The position numbers were made by a program, and so were the translations under genes. From a bacterium (GTDB taxonomy: Bacteria > Spirochaetota > UBA4802 > UBA5550): a stretch of 31,608 nt of DNA. The notes under the pieces are model-generated. The model did no database searches and was not told where the DNA came from. It saw nothing but the letters and a program-made list of their open reading frames with translations. This document shows, piece after piece, positions 16,698-24,721 of this stretch. Numbering within the stretch: position 1 is the stretch's first letter; each line of letters starts with the position of its first letter. The DNA is taken from positions 1 to 31,608 of the forward strand of contig JAAENB010001331.1 of the NCBI GenBank assembly GCA_024224995.1, read 5' to 3'.

Positions 16698-16726
16698 TTG
16701 ATAAAAATACCACACTCTACAATATT
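16698..16726 (+). promoter_or_regulatory. candidate promoter for rpiB and downstream genes
   Basis: TTGATA at 16698-16703 and AATATT at 16721-16726 are separated by 17 bases, a sigma-70-like layout with a moderate -10. The start codon of rpiB follows 43 bases later. The site lies in the AT-rich divergent spacer between the beta-barrel gene and rpiB. Confidence 0.3.
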
Positions 16727-16769
16727 TGTCCCGAAACACCGAAAATATGTATAGTTGGAGAATATAAAA

Positions 16770-17231
16770 ATGAAAATAGCACTTGGTTCCGACCATGCCG
16801 GAATAAAACTGAAACAACTGATACTAGATAAATTTACCGATATTGAATTTGAAGATGTAGGCACCTATACCGAAGAATCAACTGATTATCCCGACTGGAT
16901 ATCCATTGTAGGGACAAAGATTCAAGATGGCGAAGTTGAAGCGGGCATCGTTATATGCGGTACGGGAATTGGCGCTTCAATTGTAGCGAACAAGATAAAA
17001 GGCATACGGGCCGCTCTGTGCCACAACGGCCACCTGGCGGAAATGGCTAAAAAGCATAATAACGCGAATGTTCTGGCCCTGGGCGCACGGGTAATTGGTG
17101 ATGATCTTGCTCTAAAAATTGTAGAGACCTGGCTCACGACTCCTTTTGACGGGGGACGGCACCAGAGAAGACTGGATAAAATTTCAGCACTGGAAGAAAA
17201 CCAGCTGGAAAAATATAATAATAAACACTAA
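16770..17231 (+). CDS. rpiB: ribose-5-phosphate isomerase B
   Basis: Interconverts ribose-5-phosphate and ribulose-5-phosphate in the pentose phosphate pathway. 153 residues, RpiB/LacAB fold. MKIALGSDHAG begins with the substrate Asp-His pair, then STDYPD, then VICGTGIGASIVANK with the catalytic Cys63, GIRAALCHN, and HNNANVLALGARVIG. An earlier TTG at 16755 is in frame, but GGAG at 16757-16760 is well placed for the ATG at 16770. The LamG/FN3 gene starts 12 bases downstream, so it leads a plus-strand unit. Confidence 0.95.
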   Translation: MKIALGSDHAGIKLKQLILDKFTDIEFEDVGTYTEESTDYPDWISIVGTKIQDGEVEAGIVICGTGIGASIVANKIKGIRAALCHNGHLAEMAKKHNNANVLALGARVIGDDLALKIVETWLTTPFDGGRHQRRLDKISALEENQLEKYNNKH

Positions 17232-17243
17232 AGAACGGCAAAA

Positions 17244-18944
17244 GTGAACCTGGCAAAAAAGTATATTAAAATAGTATTATTACTAATAGCGGTCCCGTTT
17301 CTTATATTTCCCGCAAATGAAGTATCAAACACCAGGCATTTTTCCCCTGTTCCCCGGAAATCACTGGTCAATGCCAGGAAGATTTCCTGGAAGGGGGAAA
17401 AAGCCTATATTATATCGGATCTTTCGTACCAGGAAAACAGGGCTCCTGTTGTTACGGATATGATCCTGTCTTTTAATTATCCCGCGGGAAATCTTTTAAA
17501 AGACGATTCCAAAAACTATGCCATAAGAAGCGCGGCCTATACCTTTATCAAAGGAAGGGGCTCCCTGGGAAAGGGGTGCGCCCGGTTCAGGGGAAAGCCC
17601 GCGGGAGTTGTTTCCAACATTGAAAACAACCTGTGGCTGGGGAGATGCGGAGATCTCGGTTCTTTTACGATTGAGTTCCGGTTCCGTGCCCTGTCGACAA
17701 AAGACGGCAGTATTCTTTTTTCAAGGGTTGGGTACCTGTCGGGAGCCAAAAGCGGGATTGAGATATCTTTAAAAAAAGGGCGGATTATATCGAGGTTATA
17801 TAACATCTTCGAAAAAGAAAACGGCCGAACCTACGACATAGCAATGAACAAAGGGCGGATTATTCGTAAAAAAAGATGGTATCATTTTAGCCTTAGTTTC
17901 GACAGGCTTTCCGGGAAACTATGCAAATACATTAACGGCAAAGAAGAAGAGGTTATCTTTGTTTCCCGTTTTAGAGAGCCCTACATTTCCGTGCACGCTC
18001 CTTCTTTTGGCTACAGGAACAAAAAGGGTGATATTATTTGTCTCGATTCTCCAATCGTGAATATAGGAAAAAATTATTCCGGCGATATTGATGAATTCCG
18101 GATTACCTACCTTGACTTTGTTAATCTTGAAAAAGAGACCGAAATTGCTTATAAAAATTACCGGGATCTAAAAATGGACGGGAGAAACCCCGGAAATACA
18201 GAAGGGATTATTACCAGTCCCGTGTACAGATTCCCCGCTACCGGCACAAAAGTAACCCTGTTCAAGTGGAGCGAGGTCCTGCGAAACAACACTTTTATAT
18301 GGATGGAATTCAGGATCGCGGACAACCTTTTTTACCGCAGGAGCAAAAAACCAAAATGGTACAGGATTACCAATAACCAGAGGAACATTTTCTTACAGAA
18401 GCAGCCCGATTCATCATTCCTGCGCGGCAAATATTACCAATGGAGAGCTCATCTCATTTCATCTCCCAACGGCAGGAACTCTCCCATTCTGCATAAGATC
18501 AATCTCGATTACCAGGTAGATATGCCTCCGAAAAAACCCCAATTTCTCGAAGTGGTAAGAGCAGGCAACTCAGTTGTTCGACTCAAATGGAAAAAGAATG
18601 TCGCTTCCGACATACTTGGGTATAAAATTTACTATGGCGTACGGCCGGGTAGATATGACGGGATAATTACTTTTAGAAATAAAAAACGAATTACCAATTC
18701 TTCGGGCAAACCCGGAAATAATTTTATTGAAATAACCCTGAATAATTCAATAATTAATGAAAATAAAAACCGCCGCAAGCGCAGGCTGCTTAACTTTCCT
18801 CTACTGAAAAACACGGTTCTCTATTTCTTTGCCGTGAGCGCCTATGATTCATATAAGCCGGGCACTCCCTACAACCATGAATCAAATCTTTCCGGAGCGG
18901 TTTCCGCCCGTCCTTTTGCCGGATCCGAAATTATTGTAAAATGA
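17244..18944 (+). CDS. secreted LamG-like and fibronectin type III protein, unknown role
   Basis: 566 residues beginning at GTG. The N-terminus MNLAKKYIKIVLLLIAVPFL is a signal peptide. Residues ~100-310 look like a concanavalin A/LamG jelly roll: phrases such as SFTIEFRFRA, RWYHFSLSFDR and GDIDEFRITYLD are typical of its strands. Residues ~325-430 form another beta-rich region (WSEVLRNNTFIWMEFR). Residues ~445-560 resemble a fibronectin type III domain (VVRLKWKKNVASDILGYKIYY). This suggests an extracytoplasmic carbohydrate- or protein-binding surface protein. Its TGA stop overlaps the rhomboid ATG (ATGA), so the two are coupled and might be substrate and protease, which is speculation. Confidence 0.78.
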   Translation: MNLAKKYIKIVLLLIAVPFLIFPANEVSNTRHFSPVPRKSLVNARKISWKGEKAYIISDLSYQENRAPVVTDMILSFNYPAGNLLKDDSKNYAIRSAAYTFIKGRGSLGKGCARFRGKPAGVVSNIENNLWLGRCGDLGSFTIEFRFRALSTKDGSILFSRVGYLSGAKSGIEISLKKGRIISRLYNIFEKENGRTYDIAMNKGRIIRKKRWYHFSLSFDRLSGKLCKYINGKEEEVIFVSRFREPYISVHAPSFGYRNKKGDIICLDSPIVNIGKNYSGDIDEFRITYLDFVNLEKETEIAYKNYRDLKMDGRNPGNTEGIITSPVYRFPATGTKVTLFKWSEVLRNNTFIWMEFRIADNLFYRRSKKPKWYRITNNQRNIFLQKQPDSSFLRGKYYQWRAHLISSPNGRNSPILHKINLDYQVDMPPKKPQFLEVVRAGNSVVRLKWKKNVASDILGYKIYYGVRPGRYDGIITFRNKKRITNSSGKPGNNFIEITLNNSIINENKNRRKRRLLNFPLLKNTVLYFFAVSAYDSYKPGTPYNHESNLSGAVSARPFAGSEIIVK

Positions 18945-19657
18945 TACACGAAGACCGGGATTCCGGTAACGGCTCCGGAAATGAATTTGGTGATGAGTCT
19001 TATTATCCCGATCCTGAGGATTTTCTTCCAACTCCTCCAAAAGAAAAGGGGCCTTTAAGCAAATTTCCTTCAAGCAAGTATCTTTTTTCTGCCATGCTCT
19101 GTTTTGTTATCTTTGTTATTATGGGTTTTTTCTACTGGCAAAAATACCCTGTAGGGCAAAATTTCTGGGTTAGCGGTGAAAGTATATTCCAAAAGCATGA
19201 ATACTGGCGTCTTTTTTCCGCGCTTTTTACTCATGGAGACGGCGTTCATCTTCTCTCGAATATGCCTCTTTTTATTATCTTCGGCTGGTTTTTACGTGCC
19301 TATTTTGGGCCGCTGGTCTTTCCCGGTGCCGCGATTTTTTCCGGCCTTATTAGCAATCTTTTTACTATCGCGGTTTACGAGCCCCGGGTCCGGCTCCTGG
19401 GTGCGTCCGGAATGGATTATGGTATGGTGGCGCTCTGGCTTGTCTTCTATGTCCGGCACGATACCGACCACCGGGTTCCTGTTCGTATTTTCCGGGCAGC
19501 CGGATTTGCCCTGGCCATGCTGGTTCCCACTACCGTACAGTCCACAACCAGCTATACAGCCCATGCTGCCGGTTTTGCTGCCGGGCTGGTTATTGGATTA
19601 CTATTGCTTCCTTTTGTGCGGGTAAATGAGAACCCTTCTCTTACCCGGCCTTCTTAA
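18941..19657 (+). CDS. rhomboid family intramembrane serine protease
   Basis: 238 residues. An acidic N-terminal cytosolic tail (~1-45, rich in Asp, Glu, Pro) precedes about six membrane spans. The catalytic Ser156 sits in LLGASGMDYG and His208 in TAHAAGFAAG, completing the Ser-His dyad. The oxyanion and structural motif HGDGVHLLSNM supplies His103 and Asn107. All active residues are present, so it is likely a working protease that cuts single-span or lipid-anchored membrane proteins. Start and upstream stop overlap as ATGA. The substrate is unknown. Confidence 0.92.
   Translation: MIHEDRDSGNGSGNEFGDESYYPDPEDFLPTPPKEKGPLSKFPSSKYLFSAMLCFVIFVIMGFFYWQKYPVGQNFWVSGESIFQKHEYWRLFSALFTHGDGVHLLSNMPLFIIFGWFLRAYFGPLVFPGAAIFSGLISNLFTIAVYEPRVRLLGASGMDYGMVALWLVFYVRHDTDHRVPVRIFRAAGFALAMLVPTTVQSTTSYTAHAAGFAAGLVIGLLLLPFVRVNENPSLTRPS
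19619..19647. other. hairpin in the last codons of the rhomboid gene
   Basis: CGGGTAA (19619-19625) and GAGAA (19628-19632) pair with TTCTC (19636-19640) and TTACCCG (19641-19647) with a 2-base bulge and a CCC loop: 12 base pairs. No T-run follows, so it may be an imperfect terminator or an mRNA-stabilising 3' structure. Bases 19658-19789 then hold no gene except an unlikely early start of the next one. Confidence 0.4.
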
Positions 19658-19789
19658 GAATTGCTCTCACCTGTTCAACAGAATATTTGAAAAAAAAATC
19701 AAATAGCCCAAAATTAAGTTGCCAATTTTGATATTTTACCCCTGAATATAACCTACTAACCTATGAATTGTGAAATAAGGAAACACGAG

Positions 19790-20701
19790 ATGAAAAAAGT
19801 ACCATTTCCGGGAAAATCGATACTGCTTTTCACGGTATTTATATGCTCCTGTGCCTCTACAGGGCCAAAAAACAACAGCCGCCTGGAGTCGGAAAATCAT
19901 ATACTCAAAAAAAGGATTGTGCTTATTGAGCGCCAGAACAGTATTATTGAAGAAGAAAATATTGAACGAAAAAAAACGATAAAAAACAGGGAAGCAGCAA
20001 TTGTAAGCCGGAACTCCGAAATAAGCTCTCTTAACAAAAAATACAAAAACGATATGGACCTGGGAAAACGAAAGTACGATAATCTCATGAAAAAAAACAC
20101 CATCCTGGAAAAAAAGAGCAGTGAAAAGATCAAGGAATTAACCGCGTTGAATAAAAAGCTGGAAACCGACCTTGGCGGTGAGATTAAAAAGCTGAATAAT
20201 GAAATTCGCCGGAAAGAAAAAGAATTCGCCGGAACCCTTGAAAAAACCCGTAAAGAAGCCGCTGAAAAAGAGTTTTCCCTCGCGAAAAAAATAGAACAAC
20301 TTAAGCAGGATATCAGCAAAAAGAAAGAAACAATTCTCGACCATGAAAGCAAAATGATGGCCCTTTCCAGGGATATTGCCTCCGGGCAAAAACTGCTGGC
20401 TGAGCAGAAAGCCCTGGCACTAAAACAACAGCAGGAATTCACCAAAAAAATAAAAGAGCTTAACGAAGAGCTCAAAAAACGCCGCCATGAGATTGCGGGG
20501 AAAGACCAGGAAATCACAAAGCTCAAGACCACCTCAAAAAACGAAAAAACGATACTCCTGCAAAAGGTTGATAAACTTAAAAACAATCTTAACGACAAAA
20601 AAACACTCATTAACAACATGGACTCCAAACTCTCAAACCTCAAGGGAGAAGTAAATTCCCTTGAGTCTAAACTAAAAGAAAAATCAACTGAAAAGAAATA
20701 A
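19790..20701 (+). CDS. lipoprotein with long coiled-coil domain
   Basis: 303 residues. MKKVPFPGKSILLFTVFICSC is a lipoprotein signal with Cys after ICS (lipobox-like), then CAST. From about residue 35 to the end the sequence is almost entirely charged (Lys, Glu, Asn) with hydrophobic residues every third or fourth position, i.e. one long coiled coil. No enzyme motif. I chose the ATG at 19790 because AGGA lies 8 bases before it. An ATG at 19763 in frame would put nine polar residues before the signal. The role may be a periplasmic structural or tethering rod. It lies 14 bases before the UshA-like gene and is probably co-transcribed. Confidence 0.82.
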   Translation: MKKVPFPGKSILLFTVFICSCASTGPKNNSRLESENHILKKRIVLIERQNSIIEEENIERKKTIKNREAAIVSRNSEISSLNKKYKNDMDLGKRKYDNLMKKNTILEKKSSEKIKELTALNKKLETDLGGEIKKLNNEIRRKEKEFAGTLEKTRKEAAEKEFSLAKKIEQLKQDISKKKETILDHESKMMALSRDIASGQKLLAEQKALALKQQQEFTKKIKELNEELKKRRHEIAGKDQEITKLKTTSKNEKTILLQKVDKLKNNLNDKKTLINNMDSKLSNLKGEVNSLESKLKEKSTEKK

Positions 20702-20715
20702 AGTAAAAAGATAAC

Positions 20716-23010
20716 ATGAATAAAGTAAAATCCCAGGCAGCAACGATCATCAGGAAATTAGCCCTGGCTTTCCGGAACAGGAGCCACGGATGGCGACGCC
20801 CATGCACAATACACGACGTATTATTACATGGGTGGAGGAAAGCCAGGGCTAATTTCCGGCTGCACCCCCGCCATAGAAACAGGCAACTTTCGCAATTTAT
20901 TATCACCCTGCTTCTTCTCCCGGGAACTCTTTTCGCCCAGGATCTTACCCTGGTTTTAACCACAAACCTTGAAGGGAATTTCTCCCCGCAAATAGAGAAC
21001 CAGGAAAAAAACGATCCCTTAATTCTGCTGGGACAATCGATTGAAGCGGAAAAACGAAAAACTCCCCTGCTCTGGCTCGACCTTGGCAATGCTTTCTACC
21101 CCGGAGTCCTGTCCAAATACAGCGGCGGCAGGGCAATGATTGATTTTTTTAACGCCTTCCAATGCCGCTCCACCCTGGTATCGTCCAAAGACCTGAGAAT
21201 TGGCGCCGACTCTCTGGAGTTTTTGCAAAAAAAAAGCCAGGCCGCTTTACTTTCCGGTAATATCATCAACGAAAACAAGAGCGGAAAAAAGAATCCTTTT
21301 AAACCCTATTTTATACACCAGGGAGGCGCGGAAAAAATAGCCTTTATTGCCCTCTCTTCAAATAAAATATTGTTTAATATCGCGGAAAAAGATGTTTTCA
21401 AGATCCGTCTTGAACAGCAGGAAAAAGCCCTGGCTAAAATACTTGAAGAGTTGAAAAACAAGGGCATAAGCCGCAGAATTCTCCTTTCCGGTCTTGAGTA
21501 TTCCGAAAACATCACCCTGATAAATAAATTCAAAGAGATCGACCTGGTAATATGCGGCGGAGATAACCAGGGAAAAGTTCTTGAAGGAAAAATACTCAGA
21601 ATGGACCTGGAAGGCGGCCGGTCCATAATTTCCCTCACTGCTCCGGCAGAATACTACCTGCTTCACCTCTCCCTGGGCCAAAACTTTGGAATAGTTCAAA
21701 TAACTCCAAAGAAAACAAAGAATTATGCTGATATAAAAACTGACAGGTATCGTGATTTTATTAAGCGCATAACAATATGGAAAAAACAATCCGGCGATGC
21801 CGCAGGCAGGATAATCGCCAAAACAGAAGGAAAGACCTTTGAAATTGATTATAAAAAGATAGCCCGCCTTTTCCGCCACCGGTACAACGGGGAAGCGGCC
21901 ATTATTAAAAAAGACGCCATACGCTCTTTTAAAGAAAAAGAAAATATTAAACGGATTTCCCTGCTTTCTTCTATCAACGATAATTATACGGTTTTTGTGT
22001 ATAAACTGACGGGCTCGCAGCTGCAAACCGTGCATGGAGCTCTTCCTGAATTTTATTTTGATGGTTATGAAAATAGTAAAATTCAGGACTACGCGCTCAC
22101 TTCCTCACGGTTTTATTCGATAGTTTCAACACAATCGGTATTTGAACGGGTAGAAACGATTTTGGGCACCACTGTTCCCTATGAAAATACCTGGAAAGAT
22201 ATCCCGGAGCTCATAACAGAAGATTTAACGGGGAAAGAAGAAAAGGTCTTGTACCGTAAGGATTTTGATTATCTCGATGGGCGGTTCCGTTCAACTATTG
22301 ATATTTTTCTCTCGGGTTTTTATGAAAATTCCTATGTAAAAAAAGGAGATTCCATAAGCGCGCCAGCGGGGCAGGCATCGGAATCATTTAAAAAGTGGGG
22401 CACTGAAAGCAAAATAGACCTTACGATATATAACGACCTGCACAAGATCGTTATCACCCCGTATATTAATTACGCGAAGCAGGAAGATATTTATCTCAAC
22501 AACCTGCTGAGGGGAACACTTTTTTATAAACTGAATATCGATTTCCCCGCAGCACCATATCACAAGTCACAGGTCGATTCCGTGGTTGCCGAAGTTGAAG
22601 GATTACGGCCAACCCTTATCCGGGAAACGCTGGGGAGCGACATTGAAACCGAATACATAACCGGAAAGATTGGTATTGGTTTTGAAAAAAAGGTTCATGA
22701 TCCTGTGGAAGACGCCATATACGGTTTTGAAACAATACTAAAATTCAATATTGATTTTTTAAGTTATTTTTCATATTCCCTGAACCTGGACTCATTTCTC
22801 TCACTCACCAGTTCCGAAGAGGAATCATCCAGCGGCGGGTACATAAAAACCGATATTGAAAACGCGCTTTCTTTTAAAGTCAGCGAACTTATAAAACTTT
22901 CTTTCAAGCATAAATGGTATCATTATTATTCGATTAAACTTGAGGAGCATTATTATAACTCCCGGTTTATTACTTCCCTGGATCTCAAGACCGATTTTAA
23001 GCTCTATTAA
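20716..23010 (+). CDS. UshA/5'-nucleotidase-like exported protein with degenerate catalytic motifs
   Basis: 764 residues. Residues ~1-50 are mostly encoded by an inserted palindromic element (20753-20857), then a signal core FIITLLLLPGTLFAQ. Residues ~76-330 follow the UshA-type metallophosphatase fold: LTLVLTTNLEGNF in place of the TNDxHG motif, LDLGNAFYPG in place of DxGD, and VSSKDLRIG in place of GNHEFD. Most metal ligands are thus replaced, so phosphatase activity is unlikely. Residues ~360-510 resemble the 5'-nucleotidase C-terminal domain. Residues ~530-764 are beta-rich with aromatic strands and may be an outer-membrane or barrel-like module. The role may be binding rather than catalysis. 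It follows the lipoprotein gene and overlaps the convergent Nudix gene by 14 bases. Confidence 0.78.
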   Translation: MNKVKSQAATIIRKLALAFRNRSHGWRRPCTIHDVLLHGWRKARANFRLHPRHRNRQLSQFIITLLLLPGTLFAQDLTLVLTTNLEGNFSPQIENQEKNDPLILLGQSIEAEKRKTPLLWLDLGNAFYPGVLSKYSGGRAMIDFFNAFQCRSTLVSSKDLRIGADSLEFLQKKSQAALLSGNIINENKSGKKNPFKPYFIHQGGAEKIAFIALSSNKILFNIAEKDVFKIRLEQQEKALAKILEELKNKGISRRILLSGLEYSENITLINKFKEIDLVICGGDNQGKVLEGKILRMDLEGGRSIISLTAPAEYYLLHLSLGQNFGIVQITPKKTKNYADIKTDRYRDFIKRITIWKKQSGDAAGRIIAKTEGKTFEIDYKKIARLFRHRYNGEAAIIKKDAIRSFKEKENIKRISLLSSINDNYTVFVYKLTGSQLQTVHGALPEFYFDGYENSKIQDYALTSSRFYSIVSTQSVFERVETILGTTVPYENTWKDIPELITEDLTGKEEKVLYRKDFDYLDGRFRSTIDIFLSGFYENSYVKKGDSISAPAGQASESFKKWGTESKIDLTIYNDLHKIVITPYINYAKQEDIYLNNLLRGTLFYKLNIDFPAAPYHKSQVDSVVAEVEGLRPTLIRETLGSDIETEYITGKIGIGFEKKVHDPVEDAIYGFETILKFNIDFLSYFSYSLNLDSFLSLTSSEEESSSGGYIKTDIENALSFKVSELIKLSFKHKWYHYYSIKLEEHYYNSRFITSLDLKTDFKLY
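20753..20857. repeat. 105-bp palindromic element inserted in frame in the UshA-like gene
   Basis: Perfect 21-bp inverted ends: 20753-20773 and 20837-20857 (GGAAATTAGCCCTGGCTTTC plus one base, and its complement). Inside is a nested palindrome with CCCATG/CATGGG and AATAC/GTATT arms. The length is exactly 35 codons, so the reading frame is kept. It lies between the start codon and the signal-peptide core. No transposase and no clear target-site duplication is seen. It resembles in kind the Rickettsia palindromic elements, which insert in frame in genes. Confidence 0.85.
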
Positions 23011-23488
23011 ATTTATCCAGCCAGTCCTTTACAATAAGGCCGGTGCCGAAATTCCAGGGACGCAGCTTTTCCGGGGGGATCAGTTTATATTCTGCCAGTT
23101 CTTCTCCCAGTTTAATTTCTCCCGAGGTTTTTATACAATAGGCAATAAGCAGCTGGTTTGCCTCAAAAAGCGAGTAAAGCCCCATAAATGAGTCAATTTC
23201 GGCATCCAGGCCCACTTCCTCTTTAACCTCACGGACAATACCGGTTTCCGGGGTTTCGTTCTTTTCAAGAAAGCCCGTAATAAGCCCAAAGACTTTTTCC
23301 GGCCAGGCATTGTTCCTTGCCAGGAGAACAGCTCCATCATGTTCGATCATGGCAGTTACCACCGGAACCGGGTTGTCCCAGTAAACATAAGCGCAAGACT
23401 CCGCAGTACAGGCAAGCCTGTCCCGGCCGTCTATCTCTTTTGAAACCAGTTCTTTACCGCATAAAGGACAAAAGCTGAATTGTGTCAT
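22997..23488 (-). CDS. Nudix hydrolase with zinc-ribbon (NudC-like)
   Basis: 163 residues. N-terminal zinc ribbon C-P-L-C and C-T-A-E-S-C (NADH pyrophosphatase type), then a perfect Nudix box: GFLEKNETPETGIVREVKEE with following VGL, spacing G-x5-E-x7-REVxEEVGL. Substrate probably a dinucleotide or nucleoside diphosphate derivative such as NADH, but shorter than E. coli NudC (257 residues), so it may lack the N-terminal half. The start ATG lies near heptamer repeats (23510). The last 14 bases overlap the UshA-like gene on the other strand. Confidence 0.88.
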   Translation of the reverse strand: MTQFSFCPLCGKELVSKEIDGRDRLACTAESCAYVYWDNPVPVVTAMIEHDGAVLLARNNAWPEKVFGLITGFLEKNETPETGIVREVKEEVGLDAEIDSFMGLYSLFEANQLLIAYCIKTSGEIKLGEELAEYKLIPPEKLRPWNFGTGLIVKDWLDKFNRA

Positions 23489-23509
23489 TTTTTTATCTCC
23501 TTTGGGGAT

Positions 23510-23537
23510 AGTTTGAAGTTTGAAGTTAAAAATTCAA
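23510..23537. repeat. heptamer repeat (AGTTTGA type) upstream of the Nudix gene
   Basis: Four consecutive 7-base units AGTTTGA, AGTTTGA, AGTTAAA, AATTCAA begin at 23510. A TTCAAACT inverted copy lies at 23601-23608. Same type as the repeats at 3420 and 26955. The rest of 23538-23644 holds nothing I can name. Confidence 0.6.
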
Positions 23538-23644
23538 CAATTTTTATTTTTTTGCAACCCGGAACAGAATTACCTGTCGTTATATGTGTACGCAGGAAAT
23601 TTCAAACTTTCTTGAGAAAAAAGACCATGATAAAGGAACAATTT

Positions 23645-23734
23645 ATGATAGGAATGATTATAGCAGTAATATACCTTACCTGTGTATGTATTGGCATACA
23701 CATTATGACAGAATTAAGCAATATATCTCAATAA
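23645..23734 (+). CDS. possible 29-residue single-span membrane peptide
   Basis: A short ORF (MIGMIIAVIYLTCVCIG, then polar tail) with one hydrophobic span. AAAGGA lies 7 bases before the ATG, which is better than any site upstream. An ATG at 23627 would add six residues, and the frame is open further to 23480. It precedes the sigma-factor cluster. The 80 bases to the next gene contain AAGGAG before its TTG. Coding status is uncertain because it is so short. Confidence 0.4.
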   Translation: MIGMIIAVIYLTCVCIGIHIMTELSNISQ

Positions 23735-23814
23735 TGGGTTGATATACAGAGCATAATAGCTAATATTGGAAAAAAAATAGTAATTATGTCGATACTATTA
23801 TAAGGAGAAACCCA

Positions 23815-24168
23815 TTGCAGCCAACACCATCAGCAGCAGCACAAGTAATTGTAACAATAATACCTCTTGTAGGGATTGTAGCAGGGTGCACAGTAATATT
23901 TTTTTCCCTGTTATGGAATTATAAACAAAAATTATTGATGATAGAAAAAGGGCTGGTAAAGCAGAAGGCATTCGATCTGGACGCGTTCAGCCTTTTTTCC
24001 GGAATTATATTATTCAGCATTGGTTCCAGCCTGGTTACTTTTTTTATCATCAAAGAGGGATTTACGTACGGAGTCTTAGGCGGGTTAATACCCCTTTCCA
24101 TTGGATTTGGACTTATTCTGTATTTTGTTATACGGCAGAAAATGAATAACAATAACAATGAAAAGTGA
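23815..24168 (+). CDS. two- or three-span small membrane protein (DUF6249-like)
   Basis: 117 residues starting at TTG with AAGGAG 7 bases upstream. A first span (~12-32) is followed by the basic segment NYKQKLLMIEKGLVKQK, then two further spans (~55-78, 82-105) and an Asn/Lys tail. The span then MIEKG pattern resembles DUF6249 proteins, which are often next to ECF sigma genes. The last 11 bases overlap the sigma-factor gene, so it belongs to the same regulatory cassette. Function unknown. Confidence 0.65.
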   Translation: MQPTPSAAAQVIVTIIPLVGIVAGCTVIFFSLLWNYKQKLLMIEKGLVKQKAFDLDAFSLFSGIILFSIGSSLVTFFIIKEGFTYGVLGGLIPLSIGFGLILYFVIRQKMNNNNNEK

Positions 24169-24721
24169 CAAAACTCCCGATGAAGTAATTGTTAAAAGAA
24201 TACTTAATGGAGATACTGACAGTTTTACGATCATTGTTGACCGTTATCAGAAGATTGTTTTTAGCATAGGCATGAGATTCTTTAAAAACGAAGATGATTC
24301 TTATGATTTTGCCCAGGAAGTATTCATCAAGGCGTACCGGAAAATGGACTCTTTTAAAGAGCGGTCGCCTTTTCGTTTCTGGTTAACCAGGATTGCCTAT
24401 AATCACGGCATCAATAAAATAAAAGCCGGGAAAGAAGAGATCAAGCTTCCGGAAGAGGCTTTAGAGGGTGAAGAAAAAAATCCCGAAATGCTTCATTCGG
24501 AATCTGAAGTAAAAGAAGTTTTATTAAACGCGATTGATCAATTAAGTGAAAATTATAAAATCTGTGTTGATTTGTACTTCTTTTTGGGATTATCTTATAA
24601 ACAGATCAGTACTATTACCGGTTATCCCGTTAATACGATCAAATCGAATGTATTTAGAGCCAAGCAGGCTCTCAGGGATAGCTTAAAGGGAACAATAGCA
24701 GAGGAATATTATGAAGTGTAA
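24158..24721 (+). CDS. ECF-type RNA polymerase sigma factor
   Basis: 187 residues with sigma-70 region 2 (YQKIVFSIGMRFFKNEDD, DFAQEVFIKAYRK, FRFWLTRIAYN) and region 4 (LSENYKICVDLYFFLGLSYK, then TGYPVNTIKSNVFRAKQALR). Region 3 is absent, as in extracytoplasmic-function sigmas. It starts 11 bases inside the membrane protein gene and ends 11 bases inside the anti-sigma gene, so all three are coupled. It would direct RNA polymerase to stress or envelope promoters; an autoregulatory promoter was not identified. Confidence 0.93.
   Translation: MKSDKTPDEVIVKRILNGDTDSFTIIVDRYQKIVFSIGMRFFKNEDDSYDFAQEVFIKAYRKMDSFKERSPFRFWLTRIAYNHGINKIKAGKEEIKLPEEALEGEEKNPEMLHSESEVKEVLLNAIDQLSENYKICVDLYFFLGLSYKQISTITGYPVNTIKSNVFRAKQALRDSLKGTIAEEYYEV

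Noticed and set aside
19897..20643. 248-residue antisense open frame across the coiled-coil lipoprotein
   Set aside because: Ser/Phe/Leu-rich composition is the mirror of Lys/Glu codons on the real strand; no ribosome site or family motif.
20639..20665. 9-bp inverted repeat CTCAAGGGA/TCCCTTGAG near the end of the lipoprotein gene
   Set aside because: Inside coding sequence with a 9-base loop and no T-run; likely chance in low-complexity sequence.
20753..20857. Insertion sequence
   Set aside because: No transposase ORF fits in 105 bp and no target-site duplication is visible; best called a palindromic or MITE-like repeat.
23480..23644. Upstream extension of the small membrane ORF to 84 residues
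   Set aside because: It runs through repeat DNA and lacks a ribosome site; the 29-residue start with AAAGGA is better.
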